Assembly (NCBI GenBank): GCA_037042185.1
Contig: JAXQJY010000028.1
Location: 1,984,001-2,048,000 of the forward strand
Origin: Sordariomycetes sp. S80-01Y
Lineage: Eukaryota; Ascomycota; Sordariomycetes
Direction: 5' to 3'
Length of the DNA: 64,000 nt
Shown: in pieces, positions 1-12,839 of the stretch
Position numbering within the stretch: the first letter of the stretch is position 1
Layout of the letters: every line of letters begins with the position of its first letter
Program-made: the position numbers and the translations under genes
Notes under the pieces: generated by a model
Told to the model about the DNA's origin: nothing
The model's database searches: none
The model's input: the letters and a program-made list of their open reading frames with translations, nothing else

Positions 1-569
1 GCCTCAGCACCTCGGCTTTATGTCATGCAGCTGGTGTTCTTTGGATGGCGTTGTATATTTTAAACTTGTATGTTGAGCTATTGCGGCCGTACATTCATAA
101 GTCATAGTGCGTGTCCCTCTCCAGGAGCGCACACGTTTCTCGGGAACTGTCCCTCATATCTGTTGATGGAGATGACAGCATATTCCATGCCTCTGCATTG
201 AGCCCCCCATCCCTTCTCCATCACGACGGGGTCCTTACATAGATCCGCGTGATCCAAGCCAGTAACGAGACCAGGATTCGTTTCCCAAGAGCATTGTGCT
301 GGCTTCAGGGTAGGTCAGCGCCTGCTGGCAGCCCGCCCTCTGATGCTGATCACGGTGCACTGCGGCATGTCCAATGCAAGATAGGACCCGAGATCCTAGC
401 GGCACCGTCGTGTTCTGATGCTGGCGCGCGCCGCCCTCGGAGAACATAGTCGTCGAGGCCATCCATGGCCGAAGCGACGATCATGAGCTGATCCGTCTCA
501 TTGATTGCGATTGCACCTCAAGCGAAGTGCTTCCCATCTTCTGTTCTGCCTCATGTCATCGACAGCCGC
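1..569. other. Gene-free stretch
   Basis: Short open frames occur on both strands, but none shows a recognisable protein, coding bias or splice structure. It probably holds the 3' flank of the small serine-rich gene that ends at 570 on the minus strand. Confidence 0.4.
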
Positions 570-977
570 TCAGGAATACGCCTCCTTCTCAGGCTCCGCC
601 TTTTCTTCTTCTGGGCTGTCCCAAACCTCAAAGTTGGGGAAGCTGAAGTAGGAACCATCCTGCATCGAGTTGTTGGGCGTATAGCTCTCCCGGCTATCAC
701 TCCTTGACTCGATGGTGACGGGCTCACTCCTCTGGTCATCCTGAGTCGTCTGTCCGAGGTAGTAAGATGCCGGGACGTAGTTCATCCTGTTCAACATCTC
801 GGCGGCTGTGTGGGGGCTGTTGGGCGAGACGAGTGAAGCTTGGATCTCGGAGGATGAGGCTGTGATGGCAGGTGTTGTGGCTGAGGAGCGCAGGAGGCGG
901 GGGCGCTGGGACTTGGGCGAGGAGGACGACTTGTGGCTTGACGACGAGTCCCGACGAGGCGTTGTGTAGCGAGACAT
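570..977 (-). CDS. Small serine-rich protein of unknown function
   Basis: I do not recognise this gene. The predicted protein has 135 residues. The first half is basic and serine-rich (runs such as SSSSHKSSSSPKS). The middle carries a hydrophobic-aromatic patch (MLNRMNYVPASYYLG). The C-terminus is aromatic and then acidic (SYFSFPNFEVWDSPEEE). No signal peptide or membrane segment is visible, so a soluble, largely disordered protein is likely. The start chosen (MSRYTTP) is the first methionine before the protein-like part. The frame stays open upstream to 1217, but that extension looks like untranslated leader. The composition is protein-like and unlike the shadow frames around it, which is the main reason to call it. 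Confidence 0.5.
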   Translation of the reverse strand: MSRYTTPRRDSSSSHKSSSSPKSQRPRLLRSSATTPAITASSSEIQASLVSPNSPHTAAEMLNRMNYVPASYYLGQTTQDDQRSEPVTIESRSDSRESYTPNNSMQDGSYFSFPNFEVWDSPEEEKAEPEKEAYS

Positions 978-2287
978 GCCGACTGTGGGTGCTGTCTCCT
1001 TACTGGTTTGTGGTCTTGGGCTGTTCTTGGGATGACTTTCAAGTTGGATGGAACCGTCGAGCGAAAATGCACATTGATCTCGAAGCGAAGTCAAAGGCGA
1101 GACGACCCGAGGGCTGCGACTCCTAAGTAGGCGCCTTGAAACCGCGGACATAGCACCCCGAAGGATACGGCTGGCTCCCCTTAAACTTCGCGACGGATCG
1201 ATCGCGCGGCCACCCAAGGACGCCCCCGCTACACCCGCAGGCTCCTACACATGGCAGCAGCATCGAGACTGGGCCGGTGCCACCTGGCTACCTCCTGGGG
1301 GTTTCTTAGCAGGGCGACAGGCAGCGACACAGGAGACCACCGCCGGTAGAGGTGCCCAACCGACGGCCATGCGACCACACGGCGTGGGACACATCATTGA
1401 GCAGTGGCAGCGACTCAGCGACTCAGCGACTCGGGAGCCCGCTGGCACGTCTACAGTGGATGTCGTCCCCGGCGGTGACCAGAGTTTGAGCGAGTTGGCG
1501 GACGGTCGGACAGGGCCTCTTATGCACGCAGATGCAGCATGGGGGGGCGGGGGCTCCACCACCACACCTCGAGTCGCGGTCCGTTTGCATTGCCAGTGCA
1601 CTCCCGCTGGCACACTGGCGCTGGCACTGGAACCGGCACCCTCTCTCTCTCTCTCTCCCTGTCTCTGCCTGCCAGTGAGTCTCACCCACCACGCACCACG
1701 TACCACCACGCCTTGCTACCCGACTCGGCTTCAGGTTGACACTTGCACCGTAACACTCCTCCCGCCTCCCACCTCCCACCTCCCCCCTTGCGCCTCCGGC
1801 GGCATCTCCGTTAGCCTCTCTCCCATCCTTCTGGACCGGTCGTCGGCTGTTTACGCGTCGTCTTAGCTCCTTGTCCCGTCCTTCCCCGTCCACCGTCTGC
1901 CCCGGCTCTCCTCGTCCTCCACCACCACTGGCACCGCATGCCATGGCAGCCCGTGGCGCTGAATACGATCAAGGCATGCAATGCAAGCCCTCACTCACCC
2001 CTTCGCCCTTCGGCTTCACGCTCGCCACACCCCCATGCACGCCTTCTGCAACAAGTCTGGTGATGGTGGCCAAAAGGCCTTCATGTGATGGCTGCACCTC
2101 AGTGGAATTGCCAAATGCTATCTGGACTCTATTTTCCGTTCTATTACTGGACCAGGGATCCGAACACCTCCAACGCACCCGGGTGGCCAGGTGAAAGACC
2201 GGTGAGCCCGCCTCAGTGATCGATGCTGCACTTCGTCAGTCTACATGTCCTCGACGTCAATCACCTAGAAAATCAAGGAAAAGGCAC
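978..2287. other. Intergenic stretch with low-complexity tracts
   Basis: No gene is supported here. It holds a tandem run of GACTCAGC-like units near 1410-1432, a CT microsatellite near 1641-1658 and C-rich pyrimidine tracts near 1745-1830. This looks like the upstream region of the small gene on the left and the 3' flank of URC1 on the right. Confidence 0.5.
1641..1658. repeat. CT dinucleotide microsatellite
   Basis: An uninterrupted run of about eight CT units lies in a pyrimidine-rich, non-coding background. Confidence 0.8.
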
Positions 2288-4800
2288 TTACTCCTCCCAC
2301 ATGCGACCCTGGACTGCCTGCAGCTCCTCCTCCGTCAGACGTTTCCCAGCAGTAAAGTAGCCTGCGGGTGGGTCAGCCAGCTATTTCCGAAGCCATGTAC
2401 TCCGTCCGGAGTACATCGTGATTCTGCTACAGAATACTTACCAGCTGTGATCTTGGCATCGATTTCCACCCGTGAATCGGCCGGGATCAAATAATCCGGC
2501 AGCTCAACCCGCTCGTGGATCGGGATACTGCCAGCGGTTAGTCTATCCGTCGCCAGGCACAGTTGTCCTTGTAGCTCACCCTTGGCCGACAATCGCGTCG
2601 TGTTTCATGCTATCCTATGTGTCAGTCATTCCTCTCCAATACTTCTTACTTCGGCACCACCACTCACTTGCTCATGCTCAACATGCGGTCAATCTTCTTG
2701 ATCCCCAACCAGTGGAGGATGTCGGGCATGAGGGCCTGGAAACGCATGTCCTTGACGCCCGCAATGTTTTCCGTCCGTTTGAAATAGTCCGAAGCGCGGT
2801 CTGCGCCGCGTTTGCGGGCGTTGTACACCACTGCGGCTCATGTAAGTATCTCGCCGACTTCTTGCGCGGCACTTTGGCGGCACTAGGCGGCACTCACGGT
2901 ACTACCAATGGAGTTAGCTGGTGCTTCGTTATGCAGGGGTCATGAGACCCTACCTTTGTCACCTCTCCCAAGGCGCGGCCTTCCTTCCGGAAATAAATCA
3001 CGACACCGCAACCGCCGTTCTGCGCCTCCTTAACGGCCTCCTCAATACCAAAGATCAGGTAGGGGCGGCACGTGCAAATGTCAGACCCGAACACATCGCT
3101 ACCGTTGCACTAATGCAAGTCAACATAGTAGGCCCAAAAGTCCTGCAACGACTTACTTCATCGTGAATCCTGAGTGACAGTCGCACATTCTCATCCGACA
3201 TCTTGGCGGGGTCGCCGAAGCAGTACACTGTTAGTCCACCTATAATGTGTTATTTGAGGCCCTTGAGATCTCTTAATTACTTGCCAATTGGAGGGAGGAA
3301 GAGCTTGATGTCTCCACGAGTGATTAGCTGTCCATGGTTAGCTGTGCTCCGTTCTTAGCTGCGCATATGCTTACTTCGGGATAGCTGCCACCGGTATGCT
3401 CGAATAGAGATCTTCGCAGGGTTCCTTCGTCTGCTAGAGTCAGCTGGTTGAACGATTATGCTTTTTGTTGTTATCCATACCAATCCCGAAACGCTCAGCA
3501 ACTCCAGGAAGATACCAAACCTGTACCATGGTAAGTGGGCGAAGGGGATCGGCTTTCAAGACCTGAACGCACCGGTTCCACAGCGAACTTGGTGACAGCG
3601 AGCTCACCGAGCTCGTTCAAGCACACCTTTCCATCAGGCACCCTATGGGAGGTCAATATCCGGATTCTTGTGCAAAACCCTTGGCAGGATACCTACAGGC
3701 GTCCCTTGCGGACACTATCCTCTAGCTCGGGTAACTTAGAAGCTTCAGCTTTCCCATATGTACGGTAAGATATAGCGTGAGACAAACCTTCATGTGCGCT
3801 TTGGTGATTGCAATCGTGGGCCGGATGTCGACTTTGTATGGTGTCAGCAGATTTGACCTTGGAAACAGTTGGCAACATCTTACCATCTTCCTTCTCAATT
3901 GTGTCTTTGAAGATCCAAGGAGCAAGGTGGCCGTAAGGATCCATAGCCACGATTTTCTTTGGATCACCCCACTGTGGAAAGGGGCCGATCTGCGAAGCGG
4001 GCTCGGTGTTGGTGAAGTCAGGACTGCAGGGTGTCTCAGCATCTAACACCCCTTTTCCTAGAGGATCTCTAAGCTTACCGGTGATCAATGTTCAACTCTT
4101 TGCTCGCGACTGCTAGAGCATAGTAAATAGAGTAAGAACCGCCGCTAGATCGGTGTTAGCCACCCACAACCCTTTTCACCCAGGTGGTTCACCTACTGAG
4201 CTGCTCTGAGTTAGCAATTGATATCACGGCCACCATATCTTAGTAACATACCTCCAATAGCTGTTTACATAAACTAAGTTAGTACATGCTCTGTGTTTGT
4301 GACCTGGAGTTACGGACCATTTCGGCGCCTGATCGTGGAGGGCAACCTCGACACAACCACAGGTCCACGCTTCAAAGGGTCAAAGTTCCCCCAGTCCATG
4401 GGCATGGGATTGATGCCGATCTGCTTCGGGTATGTCCTGGATACATCAGAATCTGAACAAGAGGGGGGTTCTACCATTCATACGTAAGAACAATCCTCGA
4501 TGTAAGACCAGGTCGCTGGCTCGGTGACGCGGGAGCTGGAGCTTGCAACGTCTCTCCGCCACTTAAGTTCGAACGAATAACGGCATCACTACTAGTAGTA
4601 GGTGCCGATTCTGGCTGCTGCTTCTTCTCGGATGTCTCTTGCGTCGACTGGGCGACACCGCCGGAAGCAGATGTTGAACCAGGTAAGGCCACTCCAACAC
4701 GAGCCGAAAGAGTTTCCATAGCTTCCAAGAGCTGAGATTGTGTCTGGTGAAGCTCTCTGAGAGTCTCCATGACTTCGGCTTGGTCGGCATTGGGATCCAT
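2288..4800 (-). CDS. URC1: URC1-type uracil catabolism protein (GTP cyclohydrolase II-like)
   Basis: The spliced protein has 513 residues. It belongs to the URC1 branch of the GTP cyclohydrolase II family, which acts in the fungal URC route of uracil degradation. Family marks are the cysteine cluster in CNGSDVFGSDICTCRPYL, the following YFRKEGRALGEVTK, and the C-terminal IPIHERVELPDYL. The N-terminal 100 residues are helical and low in complexity. Nineteen exons are needed: 4484-4800, 4318-4436, 4252-4260, 4197-4200, 4079-4144, 3884-4023, 3788-3831, 3697-3734, 3573-3642, 3481-3520, 3375-3430, 3285-3327, 3157-3239, 2954-3109, 2898-2901, 2668-2830, 2580-2609, 2442-2527 and 2288-2361. Their lengths sum to 514 codons in frame. 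Three are micro-exons (9, 4 and 4 nt), and the intron 3240-3284 has a GC donor. The start is the ATG before DPNADQAE. Uracil phosphoribosyltransferase lies 1.7 kb away, beyond ELOF1. Confidence 0.9.
2395..2416. repeat. Perfect 10-bp inverted repeat inside a URC1 intron
   Basis: ATGTACTCCG and its complement are separated by two bases. The arms carry the TACTCCG core that recurs in several non-coding places in this window. Confidence 0.7.
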
Positions 4801-5789
4801 GGCGAGGAAGCGTATGATGAGATGGATGCAGGGTCGAAATGAGAGTATGATACAGCAGAGCAAATACCAGAGATAGAATTAGAGGGGAGGAGATCTGGAG
4901 TCCTTGCTACCACAAGCAATTGATGATTGAGGTAAGCTGTCCTCACGGAGACAGGCAAACGAGGTAATCGGAAAGTAGGTGTGTCAACGGGACTTCGTGT
5001 GGAGAGAATGAGGACCTGACATGAGACACGGCCAACCAGATCATCAGGCAGTGCTGAGTTGGGAGCCAAGACCAGGCACGGGAAGCGGAAGCTGCATGAA
5101 TGGCCCCAGCAGGATCGCTGATAAGGGAATGGAGTAGCGCCTGCCTTTCGATAGCTTACGAGGTACTCCGTAGATACGGTATGGCTGATGTCAGTCTGGA
5201 TGTGGTACAGCACTGCTAGATGAGGCTCTGACGAGGAGGCAAAGGTATAACAGTTCGGCAGCCCTCAGAGCAGCTACTAACTAGGACTCATTGCCATGCG
5301 TGGGGGAATCATCGGTTCTGATTCAGAAAAGTCTAGAGACCGGACATACGGGAACCCACGGTGTTGTCTCACACTCGCTAACAAACGCGGTAATCAACCC
5401 CTCACTGCCTACCTAAGGAGCCCATATCAGCAGCGGTCACGCGCCTGCGGAGCCGAGGGGTACAGTAGGACTAGTTCGCAGCCAGCAGCCCCGCGACATC
5501 GGATGTCACCGATACCCCCAACGGGCTTCACCGCTGGCCCCGCACTCCCCGGTACATGCATGATCGACGTTCTCTCGTTCTTTCTTCTTTATGCATGCAC
5601 TAACAATTGCATGCACCCTCGAGTTCCTGCCGCAAACAGCCCCCGGCCTCGACGCGCTTATCGATAACACTCTTGTGCCGGACTCGAAGCAGAGGCGGCG
5701 CTCCAGCCTTGCGTCAGAGCCAACTTTATCTGCCAACATTTCGCACAAAGCGCAACCAACAACACCACGCGCCCACGCGAGAAGACACC
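4801..5789. other. Divergent promoter region of URC1 and ELOF1
   Basis: No further gene is seen in this stretch between two divergently transcribed genes. A GTACTCCGTA motif lies at 5163-5172. The start of ELOF1 is preceded by an A/C-rich leader. Confidence 0.5.
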
Positions 5790-6364
5790 ATGGGCAAGCG
5801 CAAGAAGTCGTCAAGGGGACCACAGGGACCCAAGAAGGTATGCGACACTTCGAGGCCTATGTAAAAGATTCGCGACGTGCTCACGCGGATTGCAGAAAGA
5901 TCCTCTTCCTTCGCAATTCACATGCCTATTCTGCAACCACGAGAACGCTGTGACCGTCAAATTAGACAAGAAGGCTGGCGTTGGCCAGCTTGACTGCCGC
6001 ATTTGTGGTCAGAAGTTCCAGTGCGCGGTCAATTGTATGTTGCGATCCGAGCCCCTGGCTACTTCACCAGAAGGATCGCCCGCTGACGCGCGCTTCTCAA
6101 CAGATCTCTCAGCAGCGGTGGATGTCTACGGCGAATGGGTTGACGCAGCAGGTATGCGGCAGACGCTATAATATTAGAGGGTGGACAGACCGGCTAACTG
6201 CTACAGATGCCGTCGCGAAGGAGGATGGCGCAGCACGGGATTATTCTGGGACATCGAGGGGACCGACACGAACATTGACGAACAAGACCGCGGGCGGCGA
6301 CGACTTTGACGACGACGAAAGGCAATACGAGGGCGATGGGATAGTTGGCGATGATGAGATTTGA
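5790..6364 (+). CDS. ELF1: Transcription elongation factor 1 homolog (ELOF1/Elf1)
   Basis: Four exons (5790-5837, 5896-6034, 6104-6151, 6207-6364) give 130 residues. This is the small zinc-ribbon factor that rides with RNA polymerase II in the nucleus. The basic N-terminus MGKRKKSS is the family hallmark. The zinc ribbon follows, with cysteine pairs in [11 protein letters not shown] and DCRICGQKF, then the conserved [15 protein letters not shown]. The splice between the second and third exons rebuilds the N-Y-L of that segment, which supports the model. The acidic tail ([14 protein letters not shown]) is usual for fungal members. The gene sits between the two uracil-metabolism genes but is not functionally linked to them. 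Confidence 0.95.
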
Positions 6365-6469
6365 ATGCGGGTTGGTCTCGTCTATCTGTGCGACGCTCGG
6401 CCACACCCGTTTCGATGCAATGATATAAAACGTCGCTTAAGACTCGGCCTCATCGACAGATGTCGTGCT

Positions 6470-7359
<890 letters not shown>

Positions 7360-8143
7360 TGGGGCTTGTGTGATGACTTGGTGTGATTAGGAGGATTCGA
7401 GCTCTTGGTATTCTACGAATCTGCGGTTAGCCCATGCGCACTCATGCCACGCCTCTTATCAACGAGGCAGTCCCAGAAAGAATTTGGAGAGGTTCCTGGA
7501 GGCGAAGCCTGGATGCAAAGTCCCTGCGGAATCTCTCACCTTTCTCAAGTTCGACAGAGTCGTCGGCGAGGAATTTTTGCCTCGAGAGCAATTAGCTGAA
7601 TTTGGTGAGAGGAGGAAGCAGTTTCGTTCTCGACTCTTGGAGCAAAGCACCTGCTCCAAAAAGGTATCAGCTCTCGTGAGGAGGCCTAGACCCGCTCGGC
7701 GCCTACCGCTGGGTACTTCTGAACGGCATACCAGTGGGTTGGAGGGTTGAAACGAAGCCTCGGGGTGTTATGCGTCTACTGAAGTATTGGTTCAACCAGA
7801 GCTGGCCGTGCACAACTTCTAGCTTGAAGCCTTGTGCATTGCTAGCACAAAATTGTGTCAGACAGCTTCCAGTTGCGCCGGCCGGGGAAGCGAACGGAAG
7901 TTGCATGCCCTTTGTTGATTGTCGCATCGCAACTTCCTCAAAGCGCAGGCATTCTCACAGGCTGAGATGTTACCCCCTATTCACACGCACTCACACACTT
8001 CACCGCCCCATCATCTTCGTCTTTCCCCTTGCTGAATGCCCTCGCTTCTTCTGTGCGCCACAAACTCCTACGCGGCGCATATGTGTTAGCCTTCCCACCC
8101 GGACGAGCGATCATCGCTCTGGACTTCGACCCGTTGAGACATC
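7360..8143. other. Promoter stretch between divergent genes
   Basis: Short open frames here show no family resemblance. The last 200 bases are pyrimidine-rich with CACACTT-like runs, as expected for the leader of the WAPL gene. Confidence 0.45.
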
Positions 8144-10671
8144 ATGATGGCAACGAATTCTGCGCCGAGGAAGCTGGCGACCTACGGCAAGAGCCCACGC
8201 GATCGTCCGGGCAGCAAACCGCCAATTGCAAAGCCTTCAACACCTGCGGTTGACGAGCTCTACGATTTCCCCGAGTCCGATGATGGCGCGCCGAAGAAGC
8301 CTGTGCAACGTAGCAAGGCTGTAACGCCTACGAAACCGGCGATACGCCAGCATACGAAGCCCCAGACAGCAGCAGCTGCCTACGAATTTCCTTCTGACGA
8401 TGAGCTATCTGCACCGACGCCGCAGAAAGCCGCCAGAGGGTCGACAACGAAGACCCAATCCAAGTCCCAGCCGCAGTCGCAGCGCGCGAAGCCCAGCGTC
8501 ACAAAGCGGCTGCCGACGAATAAGCCACAAAGGCCCTCGCCCCCTGACCGGCGCAACAACGAAGTCGATAGGAAGAGGGCCTTTGCGAGCGCCTTCGATT
8601 CTAAGGAGTCGCAGCATTCATCCGAGCGGAATGCTGCGATACCCAGCCGTCCCGCAGCCGCACCATATCCGCGTGGACCGAACCCGAACACACCCTCGAA
8701 CCAGCGGAAGCCCACGACCTACACCACGTCCAGAACCTCTCAAGCAGGTCCTCCAGTTGCGGGTGGTAAAAAATCCTCAACTCCCGCTCCGGGACGCTTG
8801 ACACGGCCCGCTCAAGTTCCTTCACCCACGACGAGATCACCCCCGCTGTCAAAGCCATCCAAACCAGACAGTTCATCCGCAACGCAGACTCCGCAGCCTC
8901 GCAAGAGGGTCCGGTTGATCGACCGTCTTGCCTCACAAAAGGAAGAGAGCTCGGAATCTGAATCGGGCTCTGATGATGAACAAGATGCCAGTACCAGCGC
9001 CGAAGGCAACCGCAACACCCCTCGCCCGGCGTCGCAAGCCCCATCGCAAACGCCAATGTCGCAAAGCTCAGTGCGCTACGGCAGGGAAGGATGGTCGCGG
9101 CCAGGAACGTTGATCAACAAGAAAGTCAAGCTTACGTACAGTCAGACTCGGTCAATCCGCGACGAAAGCCAAAGTCAGCAGCAGGCCATGGGAGGCACGA
9201 TGGACCTCATACAGGAAGCACTCGTTTCGAGTCCGAGCCCAGCGCCCGCCGACGAGTTTGATCTGGACGAAGATGAAGACGACATACCAAAGACTGGAAT
9301 CAAGAGTCTACACGAGCTGCGTAGGGCTGGTGCCAACAATCGATTTGGCGACGAAATGGAGGATTTGATGTCGAGAATCGACAAGCCAGGCTCTGCGAAC
9401 ATGTCAATGAGGAGGAATGCTTTGCTCGATCTTGCTCAAAGACTACAGCGAGACGACTTTGCAGCGCAATTCAGAGATCATGCTGGACGCGACAACGTTG
9501 CCAAAGAAATCGGCAAAGAGACAGAACCTCTCAGTGCATTCGGCCTCGCTGCGGCTTTGACAACGTTTCTGTCGTCCCACCAAGCGCCGAATCTGCTCAA
9601 GAGGCTTGCGGAGGAAAATGTTGGGAAGCTGCTGGCTCGACTGTTGAGACAGGAAGAAGACATCGATGCGATCGCGAGGAGAAGGGAGAACAATTTGTCC
9701 AAGATGGGAAGAGCATCAGTGACCAAAATCAAGGATCACCTCGCCAGAATGCCTATATGGCATGGCTGCAAAGTCACGGATCTGACACCTCGCACTGTTG
9801 CGCTGCGATTGTTGCACATTCTCCAGCAGAACCTGGATATACGAAGCCAGGCCGACATCGTCCGGCATCTTGAAAACGAGCTTGCAGACGCAGCCGAGGC
9901 TCACGCGCGGACAGACTCAGTGAGCGATGTCGACTTTGTGCTCGTTGCATTGGTGATGGAAGCCGAATCAGGGGCGGATACAGTGGCTCTGGGCCAAGAT
10001 CAGGTCGCTCGACAAGCGAATACCAGCGCACACTTGCTTCGGAAAGTTCTTCCGAGGTGGCCCTCGGACCTTGGGGAGGTCCCGTCCGCCATATTGAAGC
10101 TGGCCATCAACGCTACAAACACGGACCTAGGGGCGAAAGCTTTCAGCGACCGAGAGATATTAGCAAGTGTAGCCACGTGCGTCGTGGAGGGGTTGCAGGA
10201 AGTTCAGGAAGCCGTTGCGAAGGGCTCTTTGGTACCCGGGCTTTACGATGGACTCTTGCTCAACATGGGAGTCTTGATTAACATCCTCGAACATTGCCCT
10301 GCATCTCGAAGCACCATGGATAATGAGTCGCTGCAGAAGCTCGCCGATCTTTACTTGGCAGTCCGTCCCTTGGTCATGGACGTAAGTGATACCCTTTCTG
10401 CTTGTTCTGGACCCTTGACTAAAGCCAACAGGCCGATACGGAAGAAAAGTCGAAAGTTGGCGTAGCAGTTGGCTATCTCTCTGTCGTACTCGGCTACCTG
10501 TGCCTGAATGAAAGGGGCCGCAAAGCGATGAATCATGACACTCGAGGGAAAGCAATTCGAGAACTGGTCAACTCGATTCAACATTTCATGGAACTTTACC
10601 GCAGCGTGGACACGCGGGTACATGAGCTAGAAGGACTTGTTGTCGACCTCCAGCGGTACAGCAGATCATAG
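8144..10671 (+). CDS. WAPL-domain cohesin release factor homolog
   Basis: Two exons (8144-10381, 10432-10671) give 825 residues. Residues 1 to about 380 are disordered and rich in K, P, S and Q, with short acidic phenylalanine motifs (ELYDFPESDD, AYEFPSDDE). From about residue 386 a helical domain begins with GIKSLHELRRAGANNRFGDEMEDL and runs to the C-terminus, which matches the fungal Wings-apart-like (WAPL/Rad61) domain. WAPL opens the cohesin ring and so controls chromatid cohesion in the nucleus. The second exon supplies the final helices (KVGVAVGYLSVVLGYLCLNE), which the first exon alone would lack. Two ATG codons lie in tandem at the start, and the first is used here. Confidence 0.85.
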
Positions 10672-11459
10672 ACGGTGGGAGGGCAGAGTGTTTGCATATC
10701 ACTCAGGACGGAGACGATTGTCATCAGGAATAGATCAAGCCAGGGAGGAACGATATCACGGCGGCACATGGTGTTCAGGGTCATTTCAAACACGAGCACT
10801 TGGTCGGAGAGTTGACCACATGAAGGGACTGGAACGCTACTACGGGCTGGCCTCTAGACTACCAGGCAGTTTAGACTAAACGAAACGAAGAAACTCACAT
10901 GTGCTTTTTGAGGCGGAAAACCCCGTTCCCGCACTTGGTTACCAGTTGCTGCGCAGTGTTGTTTGGAAACGGTCATACCGTGAGTTGGGCCTGGAGCTGG
11001 CTCGTGTTGGTCGAACTCTAATCCGGCCGCGGCATGCCCAACACAGACTACCACCGCTGTACCACCACCGCAACGCAGCTCACTGGGGCTTCTCCCGACC
11101 CCCGGCCCTGGAATTCCTCTGCCTCGCACCATCATCGCTCGCTTCTGTTCCTTTTTGGGTATTCACATGGGAATTCTTGTCGATCTTTCATCTACCTGAC
11201 TTTGACCGGTCCACAGACCCCTGGCGATTGCACGTGCGAGCACCGCAGCTTCTACGTCACTGCTGCTGAGAAGGGAAAAGAAACAACGACGCTCCGAGTC
11301 CTCGACGCTGGCAACCCAACACAGCGCCGCCTGTATCCCCGTGGACCTACACATACACACACCTTGGCTCGTTGATATCTGAGCTGGAGGCATCTCTCGA
11401 CCGTTCTTGCAAAGCAGCAAAGCAACACACCCCCGCCATCTTCCGACCAATTCGCAGCT
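10672..11459. other. Intergenic stretch, likely Rheb promoter and leader
   Basis: No coding region is supported. The part just upstream of the Rheb start is C-rich with ACACACACC-like tracts. Confidence 0.45.
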
Positions 11460-12078
11460 ATGCCCAACGCAGCGCCCAAGCAGCGCAAGGTCGCCATTGT
11501 GGGCAGCCGCGCCGTCGGTAGGCCCCCCCAACCCTGTTATCTAAGGGCAGGCTGCTGACGATGATCCAGGCAAGTCCTCACTGGCAGTGCAATTCGTCGA
11601 TGGGCACTTCGTAGATAGTTACTACCCCACCATCGAAAACACCTTCTCCAAGACGATCCGCTACAAAAACCAAGACTACCTCACCGAGATAGTCGACACG
11701 GCCGGCCAGGACGAGTACTCCATCCTCAATAGCAAGCACTTCATCGGCATCCACGGGTACATGCTCGTCTACTCAGTGTCGTCCCTGGCCTCGTTCGAAA
11801 TGGTGCAGGTCGTGCGCGACAAGATCCTGAACCACCTGGGCACGGACAGCGTGCCGATCGTCATTGTGGGAAACAAGAGCGATTTGAGGCCGGAGCAGAG
11901 GCAGGTCAGCACCGAGGAGGGCAGGAAGCTGAGCGAGAGGCTGGATTGCGGGTGGACGGAGGCAAGCGCGGCGTACGACACCAACGTGGCCAAAGCGTTC
12001 GAGTTGATGATTGCGCAGATTGAGAAGAGTCAGAACCCGGGCGAGGCACCGGCTAAGAGCAACTGCATATTGATGTAG
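11460..12078 (+). CDS. rhb1: Rheb family small GTPase
   Basis: Two exons (11460-11517, 11570-12078) give 188 residues. The P-loop GSRAVGKSS (residues 15-23) is rebuilt across the intron and has the arginine typical of Rheb where Ras has glycine 12. The effector region YYPTIENTFSK, switch DTAGQDEYS, guanine-recognition NKSD and C-terminal farnesylation box CILM follow. Rheb activates TORC1 at endomembranes in response to nutrients, and in fungi it also affects arginine uptake. The tail before CILM lacks a polybasic stretch, as usual for Rheb. Confidence 0.97.
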
Positions 12079-12839
12079 GAGAGGAGGCAAACGTTCGGCG
12101 CTGACCGTGGTGCGAAGAGAGCACCCTGGCACGAACATACACCCCCGACACCACCCCGGTGCCTCGGAACACCTTGAAATACGTTGGGAGGGGTCGGAGA
12201 CGTCAATATCTTGCCGCGAAGCTGTTGAAAGTATATGGACGACCCCCTATTTGCTGTTGAAGTTGCGCTGTGAGGAACTATGCAACATGATTACGATGTG
12301 GCCGTCTTCAGCTGGTCTGAGTGTATTTAAATGACGTTGATAGACTTGTTAGTCCCGAGCTGCGATAATGCGAGAAAACCATGCTTCATTTTTGTGTAAC
12401 CCTTCTTGTTGATCGGCTGCAAGTCTTCGTTCCTGGTCTCTAGGCGTATAGGTCGCTCTGGAAGATGAGGCAGCGCAGCGCTCGAGGACCCCGCGCTAAA
12501 CAGCCCCGCGTCAACTCGAACCTGAGGGAGCGTTGGAGGGGCCAGAAAAATCACCACCTGCAACCCGACAACCCCCACCATTTGTTGACTTGAAGCAGCC
12601 TTCATTCTTCCCGAACTCTGTTCCTTCTGTCGCTCTTGTCGCGAAACCTCACCGAAGTGACTCAACTGCTTCTCACACCAGCGCCTCACTGCGCCGTCTC
12701 GTGCCATCACCCCGCTGCCCCTCCATCTTGAGCTCAGGCTGTGACTCGACCGGAGACGCTGCCACCGACGCCTACAAATAACGCCGGAACCGTCACCTCG
12801 TCGCCCCGAATCCACCGAACATACCCAGCAACCGACAAG
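12079..12839. other. 3' flank of Rheb and promoter of seryl-tRNA synthetase
   Basis: No gene is seen. The stretch ends in a C-rich leader (ACCGTCACCTCGTCGCCCC) just before the synthetase start. Confidence 0.45.
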
